Shown here piece by piece: positions 6,662-13,699 of a DNA stretch of 20,317 bases; the first letter of the stretch is position 1, and each line of letters starts with the position of its first letter. The position numbers and the translations under genes are program-made. The stretch lies in the NCBI GenBank assembly GCA_018648925.1, contig JABGQE010000011.1:1-20317 (forward strand), read 5' to 3'. The DNA comes from a bacterium. GTDB taxonomy: Bacteria > Patescibacteriota > Minisyncoccia > Phycocordibacterales > UBA2163. The notes beneath the pieces are model-generated. The model was given only the letters and a program-made list of their open reading frames with translations. It searched no databases and was not told where the DNA came from.

Positions 6662-7260
6662 AAAACTATTTAAAAAAAATAAAAATAAGTATACGCGATT
6701 GGATGCTTAAACATGCAGGGAGTAAGCATGCTAAAGGATGGCTCTCTTTCTTTTCATTTGCAGAAGCTTCGTTCTTCCCTATACCTCCTGATTTTATTCT
6801 TATTGCAATACTCGGCTCAAAACAACAGAAAAACTGGTTTTACTACTCTGCTTTAACCGCAGGTTGGTCAGTGCTCGGCGGAGTATTTGGGTACGGTATA
6901 GGGTTTTTACTTTTTGATAGTGTAGGACAGTGGCTTATTGTCACGTACAATCTTGGCGACCATATGATAGCTGTAAAAGAGCTTTTTGATCAAAACGCGT
7001 TTTGGGCAATATTTATATCTGGTTTTACTCCTATTCCTTATAAGATATTTACAATCTCAGCGGGGTTCTTTAGTATTAATTTCATTACATTTATAATAGC
7101 TTCAGCTATATCTCGTTTCCTGCGATTCTTTATTGTTGGGTACATTATGAAAATGTTTGGAGAAGAAATGAGTGAGTTTGCTTTTAAGTACTTTAATATT
7201 CTCACATTCATTTTTGCAGTAGGAGTTATTGTATTTATTACTGCTATTAAGATTTTTTAA
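6658..7260 (+). CDS. YqaA/DedA-type (VTT/SNARE-associated) membrane protein
   Basis: This 200-residue integral membrane protein contains the family's signature region SFAEASFFPIPPDFILIAIL near residues 32-51. The later FISGFTPIPYKIFTISAGFF (about 118-137) has the Gly and Pro re-entrant character of DedA/VTT proteins. Several hydrophobic helices follow, including one at the C-terminus. DedA-superfamily proteins act in membrane lipid (undecaprenyl-phosphate or phospholipid) translocation and membrane potential homeostasis. The YqaA subgroup is less well characterised. The start codon overlaps the ruvX stop as ATGA, so it is the second gene of that unit. Confidence 0.85.
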   Translation: MKNYLKKIKISIRDWMLKHAGSKHAKGWLSFFSFAEASFFPIPPDFILIAILGSKQQKNWFYYSALTAGWSVLGGVFGYGIGFLLFDSVGQWLIVTYNLGDHMIAVKELFDQNAFWAIFISGFTPIPYKIFTISAGFFSINFITFIIASAISRFLRFFIVGYIMKMFGEEMSEFAFKYFNILTFIFAVGVIVFITAIKIF

Positions 7261-7273
7261 TACAAAATTTCAC

Positions 7274-7302
7274 TTCCAATAGACATAAGAGCGCGATATA
7301 AT
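7274..7302 (+). promoter_or_regulatory. Promoter of the pilMNO operon (leaderless)
   Basis: TATAAT at 7297-7302 is 7 nt from the pilM ATG. A weak -35 (TTCCAA, 7274-7279) lies 17 nt upstream. The predicted transcript would start at the ATG, with no room for an SD site. Confidence 0.5.
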
Positions 7303-7309
7303 ATATTTA

Positions 7310-8407
7310 ATGCAATCTACGAAAGATAAAAGTTTATTTGCGAAGTTTTTTCCAACTCCGAAGTTTTTGACGATACCTGCCGTCGGTATTGATATTTCAG
7401 ATAACTCTATACATCTTATAGAGTTTGCAGACAAACATGGTCGCAAAACTCTTAAAAAGTTTGGTAAGTATCCCATACCAGACGGAGTAATAATAAAAGG
7501 TGAAATAAAAAAAATAAAAGAATTAACAGATATCTTAAAAAAAATTAAGAAGGATAATAATATAAATTTTGTGCGAGCATCATTGCCAGAAGAGAAGGCG
7601 TATCTGTTCCAGACACAGATCCCAGGCGACGTGACAGACGAGAACATAAGAAGTATTTTAGAGTTTAAGCTTGAGGAGTATGTACCGCTTTCTCCTTCGT
7701 CAGCGATTTTTGATTATAATATATTGCCAAACCAGAAAGACTCAGACCTCTTAAATGTCGTCGTAGCTGTATACCCTAAAAATACTATAGAGAAATACAC
7801 TGTTGTATTTGAAGACGCAGGAATGACGCTACTTTCTCTTGAAATAGAAGCCCAAGCAATCAAGCGCACTGTTGTAAAGGAAGGTGACACTGGCACATAC
7901 ATGATTGTTGATTTTGGAAAAACTAAAACAGGGCTCTCTATTGTAAGCAATAATGTATTGAGTTTTACGTCAACATTAGAGGTTGAAGAAGAGAGATTAA
8001 CTAATACTATAGTAAAGCATCTGAAAGTCTCTGAAGCTGAAGCCGACCGTGTTAAAAACGAAGAAGGTCTTATAAAAACTAGAAATAATAAAGAATTATT
8101 TAGGGAGCTTATGAATACGGCTGAGTCTTTTAAAGACGATATAAATAAGCATTATAGGTATTGGCAGACACGTGTGGATGAAAAGGGTAATCGTGTGGAT
8201 GCGATTGAGAAAATCATAATCTGTGGTGGTAATTCAAATCTAGCGGGCTTGCCTGAGTTTCTTTCAAGTAGTTTGAAAGTGAAGGTTGAACGGGCAAATG
8301 TTTGGGCAAATGTATTTTTGTTTAATGACTTTGTGCCAGAGATAGATAGCTTTAATTCACTTTCATATGCGACGGCAATAGGTCTTGCTTTGCGTAATAT
8401 AACTTAA
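7310..8407 (+). CDS. pilM: Type IV pilus assembly ATPase-like protein PilM
   Basis: The 365-residue product has the actin-like (FtsA/PilM) fold. Visible motifs are the first phosphate loop AVGIDISDNSIHLIEF (about 24-39), the SHS2-type region ASLPEEKAYLFQTQIP, the second phosphate loop MIVDFGKTKTGLSIV (about 198-212), and the adenosine motif IICGGNSNLAGLPEFL (about 305-320). PilM is the cytoplasmic member of the PilMNO inner platform and recruits PilN through the latter's N-terminus. The usual PilN motif is not obvious in the next gene. This is the first gene of a four-gene run, 9 nt before pilN, with an apparently leaderless start. The short N-terminal extension before the fold is basic and aromatic (FAKFFPTPKF). 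Confidence 0.92.
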   Translation: MQSTKDKSLFAKFFPTPKFLTIPAVGIDISDNSIHLIEFADKHGRKTLKKFGKYPIPDGVIIKGEIKKIKELTDILKKIKKDNNINFVRASLPEEKAYLFQTQIPGDVTDENIRSILEFKLEEYVPLSPSSAIFDYNILPNQKDSDLLNVVVAVYPKNTIEKYTVVFEDAGMTLLSLEIEAQAIKRTVVKEGDTGTYMIVDFGKTKTGLSIVSNNVLSFTSTLEVEEERLTNTIVKHLKVSEAEADRVKNEEGLIKTRNNKELFRELMNTAESFKDDINKHYRYWQTRVDEKGNRVDAIEKIIICGGNSNLAGLPEFLSSSLKVKVERANVWANVFLFNDFVPEIDSFNSLSYATAIGLALRNIT

Positions 8408-8416
8408 TAATAAAAA

Positions 8417-8956
8417 ATGCGTAATCTTTTGTCACAACAAGATAAGAAAAAAGTAAGTAGGGAATATAAATTCCGTATCATTACAGTGTCTTTGTTGTTT
8501 ACATTTTTTGCTATGCTGATAGCGTCAGCCCTTCTCATACCTTCTTATATCATTTCTGATTACAGAGAAGGTATTACACGTGTACAGTCTGACATAATAC
8601 AAAAATCTATTGAAGTTAGAGAGAAAAATGTCTCAAACGTAATACTTAATGACGTAAAGACAAAATTAAGACTGCTTGAAGTAAAAGAAGGGGGTACATT
8701 TTTAGCGGATGTCTTTGAAGAGATTATAGGTCAAAAGACCGATGGTGTAAGTATAGGAAAGTTTTTTTATAGACAAACGACAGATGGCAATGACGAAATA
8801 CTTGTAACAGGTATAGCGGTCTCAAGAGAGTCTCTTTTGCAATTTAGAAGAAATCTGGAGAATAGAAATATATTTACAAGTGTGATACTGCCTGTCTCAA
8901 ACCTTGCTTCTGATACGGATATAGAGTTTTCAATAAATATAATAGGAAAGTTTTAA
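8417..8956 (+). CDS. pilN: PilN-like type IV pilus assembly protein
   Basis: The 179-residue bitopic protein has a cytoplasmic basic N-terminus (MRNLLSQQDKKKVSREYKFR), one transmembrane helix (about residues 23-45), a coiled-coil-like segment (about 55-90) and an alpha/beta domain ending FSINIIGKF. Size, topology and position directly after pilM identify it as the PilN component, which bridges PilM to PilO. Sequence similarity within this family is weak, so the call rests on gene order and topology. Spacing to pilM is 9 nt and to pilO 12 nt, with AT-rich leaders lacking an SD site. Confidence 0.75.
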   Translation: MRNLLSQQDKKKVSREYKFRIITVSLLFTFFAMLIASALLIPSYIISDYREGITRVQSDIIQKSIEVREKNVSNVILNDVKTKLRLLEVKEGGTFLADVFEEIIGQKTDGVSIGKFFYRQTTDGNDEILVTGIAVSRESLLQFRRNLENRNIFTSVILPVSNLASDTDIEFSINIIGKF

Positions 8957-8968
8957 AATTATAATTAT

Positions 8969-9523
8969 ATGAAGCAATTTAAAACAACAAAACAAGTTCT
9001 TACATTTACAGCGATTTTAGCAATTGTGTCTGTTACGTTTTACGTATTGTTTTTCAATAATATAAAAGAAAAAAACAATACAATATCAGCTATTGTGAAC
9101 GATGTTGATATTGCGGTCCAAAAAGAAACAAAACTTAAATCTGTAAAAAATATAATAAAAGATACAGCAGATGGTCGCGAAAAAATAGATACGTATTTTA
9201 TTAAAGATGATGAGATAATAAACTTTATTGGAGAAGTTGAGAAAATAGGAAGAGATATAGGTGTAGAGGTTGAGATTATTTCTGTAAGCATTGGTGATAG
9301 TAAGTTACAGCAAGATAATGTAAGTGAGTTATTGAACCTTGATCTGGAAGCAGAAGGGTCGTGGAGTAGGGTCTTTCGTTTCTTAACGCTTGTTGAGAAG
9401 ATGCCGTTTAAGGTAAATATTTCAACCATAAACCTTGAGGCTATATACGAAGGTGAAAGCAAGAAATATAGCTCTGGAATATGGAAAGGGTTTTTCAGTA
9501 TAAATGCGATTAAATTAAGATAA
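8969..9523 (+). CDS. pilO: PilO-like type IV pilus assembly protein
   Basis: The 184-residue bitopic protein has one transmembrane helix (about residues 11-29), a helical stretch (about 32-60) and a C-terminal ferredoxin-like domain. That domain contains GRDIGVEVEIISVSIGD and WSRVFRFLTLVEKMPFKVNI; the latter is the best PilO-type signature, where a Phe-Leu-Leu helix is followed by a strand. In the family PilO pairs with PilN in the inner membrane platform. It sits between the PilN-like gene and a fourth reading frame, 2 nt before the latter. No pilP or pilQ follows, as expected for a cell without a secretin-bearing outer membrane. Confidence 0.78.
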   Translation: MKQFKTTKQVLTFTAILAIVSVTFYVLFFNNIKEKNNTISAIVNDVDIAVQKETKLKSVKNIIKDTADGREKIDTYFIKDDEIINFIGEVEKIGRDIGVEVEIISVSIGDSKLQQDNVSELLNLDLEAEGSWSRVFRFLTLVEKMPFKVNISTINLEAIYEGESKKYSSGIWKGFFSINAIKLR

Positions 9524-9525
9524 AT

Positions 9526-9864
9526 ATGGGAAATAACAAAAAGATAAAAAGTTTTTTTAGTAAGGGTTCAAAGAAAAAACGTATAAATGAAATACGTAAT
9601 GGATTTAATATGTCTAAAATATGGAACATAATGCTAGCTTCTTTTGCGTTTGCTGTTGTGATTATCGTCGTGGTGAATATGTACCTATTTTTTCAGATAA
9701 GTAGTGGAGAGATTTTCCTTGTGGAGCAAGATGCCTCTGTCTCTGTAAAAACTATTAATAGAACGCTTATGCAAGAAACCATAGATTCGTTTGATGAAAA
9801 AGCGAGAGATTTTGAAAGTCTGAAATCTACCAGCATATCAAGGGTTATTGACCCATCGCTTTAA
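9526..9864 (+). CDS. Fourth gene of pilMNO operon, unknown single-helix membrane protein
   Basis: The 112-residue product has a strongly basic N-terminus (MGNNKKIKSFFSKGSKKKRI), a transmembrane helix at about residues 36-58 (IMLASFAFAVVIIVVVNMYL) and a short extracytoplasmic part (LVEQDASVSVKTINRTLMQE and beyond). It starts 2 nt after pilO and ends just before a convergent tRNA gene. It is too small for PilP and shows no lipobox or beta domain. I do not recognise it. Topology copies PilN/PilO without a globular domain, so an accessory of the platform is plausible. Confidence 0.7.
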   Translation: MGNNKKIKSFFSKGSKKKRINEIRNGFNMSKIWNIMLASFAFAVVIIVVVNMYLFFQISSGEIFLVEQDASVSVKTINRTLMQETIDSFDEKARDFESLKSTSISRVIDPSL

Positions 9865-9870
9865 TTTTTG

Positions 9871-9942
9871 TGCCCCTGCCAGGAATCGAACCTAGAGCCA
9901 CTCCTTAGAAGGGAGTTGTTTTATCCGTTAAACTACAAGGGC
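9871..9942 (-). tRNA. tRNA-Arg (anticodon TCT)
   Basis: On the minus strand GCCCTTG pairs with CAGGGGC. The anticodon arm is ACTCC-CTTCTAA-GGAGT, anticodon TCT (arginine AGA/AGG). The T-arm reads CTAGGTTCGATTCCTGG, and the discriminator is A. CCA is not encoded. It is convergent with the pilus operon, 6 nt after its last stop codon. Confidence 0.95.
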
Positions 9943-10019
9943 GTATAATCACCAGTGTAAAGGCAAATGCGTAAAGTGTAAAGGCTGCGAGGGATTTGTC
10001 CTGACGGTCACTAAGATTA

Positions 10020-10035
10020 GGCGATGAGGGATTTG
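10020..10035 (-). repeat. 16-bp copy of the tRNA-Val 3' end
   Basis: GGCGATGAGGGATTTG is identical to 10205-10220, the acceptor and T-arm 3' half of tRNA-Val. A shorter copy, GAGGGATTTG, also occurs at 9989-9998. It looks like a partial tRNA gene duplicate, of the kind left at tRNA attachment sites, but no integrase is present. Confidence 0.65.
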
Positions 10036-10142
10036 GTCACGAATCACTAAGTATTTTATTTCATACCTCACAAAATACTAAGTGTTCTCGACCCCGCCTC
10101 ACAAACGTGCTACCAGCACGTTTCTTCCGGCTTTCAAATCCC
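10028..10142 (-). ncRNA. Candidate structured RNA or palindromic element (three-way junction)
   Basis: Three nested stems can be drawn. The closing stem pairs GGGATTTG (10028-10035) with CAAATCCC (10135-10142). One hairpin is CACTAAGTATTTT (10045-10057) with AAAATACTAAGTG (10072-10084), 12 of 13 pairs and a 14-nt loop. A second is AAACGTGCT-ACC-AGCACGTTT (10103-10123), 9 perfect pairs and a 3-nt loop. Strand choice follows the flanking tRNAs and is a guess. It matches no RNA family I recognise. It could equally be a small mobile palindromic repeat. Confidence 0.35.
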
Positions 10143-10159
10143 GCTCTAATCTTCCACAA

Positions 10160-10200
10160 GCAAAAGAAAAAACTCCCAAATAGGGAGCCTTTTCTTTTGC
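10160..10200 (-). terminator. Terminator of tRNA-Val
   Basis: On the minus strand GGCTCCC-TATTT-GGGAG is followed by TTTTTTCTTTTGC, beginning 3 nt past the tRNA 3' end. Outer arms GCAAAAGAAAA and TTTTCTTTTGC also pair, extending the stem. It fits an intrinsic terminator for the minus-strand tRNA. Confidence 0.8.
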
Positions 10201-10202
10201 GG

Positions 10203-10275
10203 TGGGCGATGAGGGATTTGAACCCCCGACCTTTTCAGTGTAAATGAACTGCTCTACCAACTGAGCTAATCGCCC
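10203..10275 (-). tRNA. tRNA-Val (anticodon TAC)
   Basis: On the minus strand GGGCGAT pairs with ATCGCCC. The D-arm is GCTC-AGTTGGTA-GAGC. The anticodon loop TTTACAC gives anticodon TAC, and the T-arm is GGGGG-TTCAAAT-CCCTC. The first pair of the anticodon stem (G-A) is a mismatch. The discriminator is A and is followed by CCG, so CCA is not encoded. Confidence 0.93.
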
Positions 10276-10326
10276 TCTATTTGTATATAGAGATTACCTT
10301 ATTATTCACTTTTTTTCAACTTAATG

Positions 10327-10332
10327 TACAAT
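10327..10332 (+). promoter_or_regulatory. -10 box deciding the pseudouridine synthase start
   Basis: TACAAT is followed by 6 nt (GCAACT) and the ATG at 10339. The in-frame ATG at 10324 lies upstream of this box and would not be in the transcript, which argues for the downstream start. Confidence 0.5.
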
Positions 10333-10338
10333 GCAACT

Positions 10339-11052
10339 ATGCAGAAAGAAATAAATATCATATTTGAAAACGACGAAGTATTAGCGGTTGATAAGCCAGC
10401 TGGTCTTGTGGTGCATAGTGACGGGAAGACTAAAGAGCCAAACTTGACTGATTGGGTAGTTGAGAATTATCCGGAGATGGAGAGTATAGGGGAGAAAGCA
10501 GTATACGACGGTAAAGAGATAGCACGCCCAGGGATAGTGCATAGGTTAGACAGAGAGACATCAGGTGTGATAGTGCTTGCGAAGACGCAGGAGTCATTTG
10601 AGAATTTGAAAAAGCAATTTCAAGAAAGAGAAACTAAAAAGATTTATAATGCATTTGTTTATGGTCCTATGAAAGAAGAGGAAGCCACAATAGATAGACC
10701 AATAGGCAAGAGTAAAAGTGATTTCAGAAAATGGTCAGCGCAACGAGGGGCAAGAGGTGAACTACGTGAAGCTGTAACTGATTACAAGGTCTTAGAAAAA
10801 AGCAAAGAATTCTCGTATCTGGAAGTGTCCCCTAAAACTGGACGAACTCACCAAATACGTGTGCACTTAAAGGCTATAAACTACCCAGTGGTATGCGATA
10901 AGCTTTATGCTCCAAAGCGTGAGTGTGCGCTTGGTTTTGACAGGCTAGCGCTCCACGCAAGATCTATCACATTTGCTCTGTTAAATGGCGAAAATGTGAC
11001 AGTAGAAGCTGATTTGCCAGAAGACTTTGAAAAGGCGGTAAAAACGCTTTAA
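10339..11052 (+). CDS. RluA-family 23S rRNA/tRNA pseudouridine synthase
   Basis: The product is 237 residues from the ATG at 10339. It opens with the RluA-family strand INIIFENDEVLAVDKPAGLV and VHSDGK, and carries the catalytic motif HRLDRETSGVIVLAKT (about residues 70-85), where Asp is the nucleophile. The later motif SPKTGRTHQIRVHLKAINYP (about 174-193) and the C-terminal RLALHARSITF are also family-specific. There is no N-terminal S4 RNA-binding domain, so it is a catalytic-core-only member closer in layout to RluA than to full-length RluD. The enzyme isomerises uridine to pseudouridine in structured RNA; the exact site cannot be predicted. It is a single gene leading into bL19 with a 52-nt gap. 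Confidence 0.9.
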   Translation: MQKEINIIFENDEVLAVDKPAGLVVHSDGKTKEPNLTDWVVENYPEMESIGEKAVYDGKEIARPGIVHRLDRETSGVIVLAKTQESFENLKKQFQERETKKIYNAFVYGPMKEEEATIDRPIGKSKSDFRKWSAQRGARGELREAVTDYKVLEKSKEFSYLEVSPKTGRTHQIRVHLKAINYPVVCDKLYAPKRECALGFDRLALHARSITFALLNGENVTVEADLPEDFEKAVKTL

Positions 11053-11104
11053 AAACGGCTAATTATTGCTAATTTGAGTTCATTGTGTTAAAGTGTCTAT
11101 CATT

Positions 11105-11716
11105 ATGGCTACAACAGAAGCAACATCTGGAATTACGGTTTCTCCAGTAAATATGGAGAGCAGACAAAAACTCGGCATAAGAGCCGGGGATACTGTGCGT
11201 GTGTGGCAGAAGATCCAAGAAAAGGGTAAGACAAGGCTACAGGCTTTTGAGGGGCTTGTGCTAGCACATAAACACGGCAATGAAGCAGGGGCGACTTTCA
11301 CAGTGAGAAAGGTTGCAAGTGGTGTGGGTGTTGAGAAGATTTTCCCATTATACTCTCCAATTATTGATAAAATTGAAATTGTTAAAAGATCAAAAGTACG
11401 AAGAGCAAAACTTTACCACATACGCGATAAAGCAGCGAAAGAAATCAAGCGACAAATGCGTCATGCTACGATAGTAGATATGCAGAGTGTGAGTGACACA
11501 GAAGAGGCTAATAAAAAAGTAGCAGATGAAGAAGCAGCTAAGAAATCTGCAGAGGAAGCAGAAGCTAAAGCAAAAGACTTGTCCGCCGAAGCTTCAGCGA
11601 AGGAGGAAGAAGAGAATAAAGTAGAAGAAGTTGTAGAAGAAAAAGCTGAAGCTCCAGCAGAAGAAAGTCCTGCAGAACCTGTAGCAGAAGAACCTAAAGA
11701 AGAAGAGAAAAAATAA
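11105..11716 (+). CDS. rplS: Ribosomal protein bL19 with long acidic C-terminal extension
   Basis: The 203-residue product from ATG 11105 (MATTEATSGITVSPVNMESR) contains the bL19 core. The core reads IRAGDTVRVWQKIQEKGKTR, LQAFEGLVLAHKHGNEAGATFTVRK, GVGVEKIFPLYSPIIDKIEI and KRSKVRRAKLYHIRD. Normal bL19 is about 115 residues. Here about 80 further residues follow (about 120-203), almost wholly Ala, Glu, Lys and Pro, strongly acidic and surely disordered. The core binds 23S rRNA near the 30S-50S interface. A GTG at 11093 in the same frame is a possible alternative start. tRNA-Leu begins 9 nt after the stop. Confidence 0.95.
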   Translation: MATTEATSGITVSPVNMESRQKLGIRAGDTVRVWQKIQEKGKTRLQAFEGLVLAHKHGNEAGATFTVRKVASGVGVEKIFPLYSPIIDKIEIVKRSKVRRAKLYHIRDKAAKEIKRQMRHATIVDMQSVSDTEEANKKVADEEAAKKSAEEAEAKAKDLSAEASAKEEEENKVEEVVEEKAEAPAEESPAEPVAEEPKEEEKK

Positions 11717-11725
11717 TTTACTTAA

Positions 11726-11809
11726 GCCCAGGTGGCGAAACTGGTAGACGCGCTACCTTGAGGGGGTAGTGGGAGCAATCCCGTGGAAGTTCGACTCTTC
11801 TCCTGGGCA
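11726..11809 (+). tRNA. tRNA-Leu (anticodon GAG)
   Basis: GCCCAGG pairs with CCTGGGC. The anticodon arm CTACC-TTGAGGG-GGTAG gives anticodon GAG (leucine CUC/CUU). A class II variable arm and T-arm AAGTTCGACTCTT follow. The discriminator is A; CCA is not encoded. It probably shares the rplS transcript or a short promoter within its 3' end. Confidence 0.94.
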
Positions 11810-11819
11810 CATTTATTTC

Positions 11820-11828
11820 TGATATAAT
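11820..11828 (+). promoter_or_regulatory. Extended -10 promoter of the cobalamin adenosyltransferase gene
   Basis: TGATATAAT is a full TGn-extended -10 element followed by 6 nt and the ATG at 11835. It predicts a leaderless mRNA beginning at the start codon. Confidence 0.6.
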
Positions 11829-11834
11829 AAATGG

Positions 11835-12371
11835 ATGTTATATACAAAGAAAGGTGACGACGGAACAACTAAAACGTTTGGCTGTGACCAGAGGATTTCT
11901 AAAAGCTCTGCTGTAGCAGAGGCACTTGGTGTTATGGACGAAACTAATTCTTATTTAGGACTTTGTAAAGCAAAGTCAAAAGAACAAGGGTTTAATTTTG
12001 AAGAAATAATCCACAATATTCAGAAAAACCTTTTTATAATACAAGCAGAACTTGCAGGTGCCACAGGGTCCATTACAGAAGACAAAATAAAAGAAGTCGA
12101 AGGTATAGTGGATGATATAGAGAATGAGCTACCAGAGATTAATAGCTTTTTCATCTCTGGTAGTACGGAACTCTCTGCGATGTTTGACTTTGCACGTACA
12201 CTTTCAAGACGTGCAGAGAGGAGGGTCGTTGCTGTGCACAGAGCGGGGGATGTAGGGTTAGGAGGGTTCACGTTTCAGTACCTAAACCGTCTTTCAAGTG
12301 TTTTGTATGCATTAGCTAGACTTTCTAGTCACTTATCCAATGTGGCGGAAGAATCACCAGATTATAAATAA
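11835..12371 (+). CDS. PduO-type ATP:cob(I)alamin adenosyltransferase
   Basis: The 178-residue product carries the family landmarks. These are the N-terminal ATP loop YTKKGDDGTTKTFG (residues 3-16), where the family has TRTGDDGTT; ALGVMDETNSYLGL with the conserved Asp; ARTLSRRAERRVVAVHRAGD with the paired Arg that bind ATP; and the C-terminal YLNRLSSVLYALARL with the conserved Asn. It transfers the adenosyl group of ATP to cob(I)alamin to make coenzyme B12 and works as a cytoplasmic trimer. No cobalamin-dependent enzyme or cobalamin transporter is in this window. It is flanked by tRNA-Leu and tRNA-His and appears monocistronic and leaderless. Confidence 0.92.
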   Translation: MLYTKKGDDGTTKTFGCDQRISKSSAVAEALGVMDETNSYLGLCKAKSKEQGFNFEEIIHNIQKNLFIIQAELAGATGSITEDKIKEVEGIVDDIENELPEINSFFISGSTELSAMFDFARTLSRRAERRVVAVHRAGDVGLGGFTFQYLNRLSSVLYALARLSSHLSNVAEESPDYK

Positions 12372-12414
12372 AATGCAAGTTTTGAAATGTTGTGATAAGG
12401 TAGAGGAGTAATAT

Positions 12415-12491
12415 GGTGGTCGTAGCTCAGCTGGTAGAGCCCCGGTTTGTGGAACCGGTTGTCGTGGGTTCGAATCCCATCGATCACCCCA
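12415..12491 (+). tRNA. tRNA-His (anticodon GTG), CCA encoded
   Basis: The extra 5' G (12415) faces discriminator C (12488), the identity feature of tRNA-His. GTGGTCG pairs with CGATCAC. The anticodon arm CCGGT-TTGTGGA-ACCGG gives GTG. T-arm GTGGGTTCGAATCCCAT follows. CCA is encoded at 12489-12491, and the next gene's ATG begins at 12493. Confidence 0.96.
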
Positions 12492-12492
12492 A

Positions 12493-13584
12493 ATGAAGTC
12501 TCTGTTTCAAAAATATAAGGAATTTTATAAACGCAATGAGCGGTATGTTACTGGCGGGGCGCTTCTTTTTGGTTTTATTTTAGATAACTTTACGCTTACA
12601 AGGATTGATTTAAAGTTTGATAATATTGTACTTTTTACATATTTAGCCATAGCGTTCTTTGCGATTCTCTTTATCAATTTCTACGAAGAGGGGCTGTTGA
12701 AGAGTGCGTTCTTTGAAAAAATAAGATTCATCTCACCGCTTGCTATGCAATTTGCATTTGGCGGATTGTTCTCTGGCTTTGTAATCTTTTATACACGAAG
12801 TGCCTCTCTTATTACAAGTTGGCCATTTATCTTAATGTTGGTAGTGCTATTGATTGGCAATGAGTTTTTTAAGAAAAAATATGCAAGGTTTACGTTTAGG
12901 ATGAGTATTTTTTTCACAGCTCTCTTCTCGTTTCTGATTTTCTATATACCTGTTGTTACAGGCTCTATAAGTGCGAGTATGTTTGTGCTAAGTGGAGTTA
13001 TAAGTCTTGCATTAATAATTTTATTAATTAGATTTTTCAAGTTTTTTATACCAGTTCGCATAAAGAAAAGTAAGAGTGCACTTACGTGGAGTATTGGAGG
13101 TATTTTTATACTTATAAATGTTTTTTATTTTACAAATATTATCCCGCCGATACCACTGTCGCTCAAAGAAGCAAGTGCGCACTACTATATAGAGCGAACA
13201 ACAGACAATAATTACCTTGCAATAAGTGAAGTAGAAAAGTGGTACGACTTCTTAATACCAAATAACACTGTCTATGTTTCCTCCGGTGAACCAGTGTATG
13301 TATTTAGCTCTGTGTTTGCGCCGACAAAACTCAATACAGAGATTTTCCACAAATGGCAGTACTATGACGAAGAGAAAGATGAATGGATAGAGAGCAATAA
13401 GATAGGGTTTAATATCTCCGGTGGGCGCGATGGTGGGTACCGAGGGTATACTGTGAAATCAAACGTACCAGTGGGGCAGTGGCGAGTAGATGTAACGACA
13501 AAACGTAACCAACTCCTAGGAAGGGTTAAGTTTGAGGCAGTAGAAGTGGATAGGGAGGTAGATTTGGAAATAAAGACACTTTAA
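12493..13584 (+). CDS. Multi-helix membrane protein with C-terminal DUF2914 domain
   Basis: The 363-residue protein has a charged N-terminus and about seven hydrophobic helices between residues 18 and 217. A soluble domain follows (about 255-363) with the DUF2914 pattern: VYVFSSVFAPTKLNTEIFHKWQYY, then GGYRGYTVKSNVPVGQWRVDV and the final KFEAVEVD. DUF2914 is a beta-rich extracytoplasmic domain of unknown function. Helix-plus-DUF2914 proteins are common in Parcubacteria, as far as I recall. The start codon lies one base past the tRNA-His CCA end, so mRNA made by tRNA processing would have essentially no leader. Confidence 0.85.
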   Translation: MKSLFQKYKEFYKRNERYVTGGALLFGFILDNFTLTRIDLKFDNIVLFTYLAIAFFAILFINFYEEGLLKSAFFEKIRFISPLAMQFAFGGLFSGFVIFYTRSASLITSWPFILMLVVLLIGNEFFKKKYARFTFRMSIFFTALFSFLIFYIPVVTGSISASMFVLSGVISLALIILLIRFFKFFIPVRIKKSKSALTWSIGGIFILINVFYFTNIIPPIPLSLKEASAHYYIERTTDNNYLAISEVEKWYDFLIPNNTVYVSSGEPVYVFSSVFAPTKLNTEIFHKWQYYDEEKDEWIESNKIGFNISGGRDGGYRGYTVKSNVPVGQWRVDVTTKRNQLLGRVKFEAVEVDREVDLEIKTL

Positions 13585-13592
13585 ATCCTATA

Positions 13593-13621
13593 TTGACAAA
13601 TAGGTTTAAATATAGTACTCT
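13593..13621 (+). promoter_or_regulatory. Consensus-type promoter of the membrane protein/barrel cassette
   Basis: A perfect TTGACA (13593-13598), a 17-nt spacer and TACTCT (13616-13621) predict a start near 13628. That gives a leader of about 70 nt ending in the SD run AAAGGGGG before the ATG at 13700. This differs from the leaderless promoters elsewhere. Confidence 0.55.
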
Positions 13622-13699
13622 TTGCTAGGTTTTAATTTGACCTTTGTAAACGAAATAATTCTAAATCTAAAAAACTTTTAAACGAAAGGGGGCTAATAA

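Larger units (their letters stand above)
9943..10202. other. Gene-free 260-bp segment between tRNA-Arg and tRNA-Val
   Basis: No reading frame is credible here. The stretch holds an 11-bp direct repeat AGTGTAAAGGC (9954-9964 and 9975-9985), two pieces resembling tRNA-Val, a branched inverted-repeat structure (10028-10142) and a terminator hairpin (10160-10200). It reads as tRNA spacer containing tRNA debris and a possible structured RNA or small palindromic element. Confidence 0.6.

Noticed and set aside
9040..9462. Minus-strand open frame inside pilO
   Set aside because: It is fully antisense to pilO, with low-complexity Ser/Ile/Leu content and no start signal.
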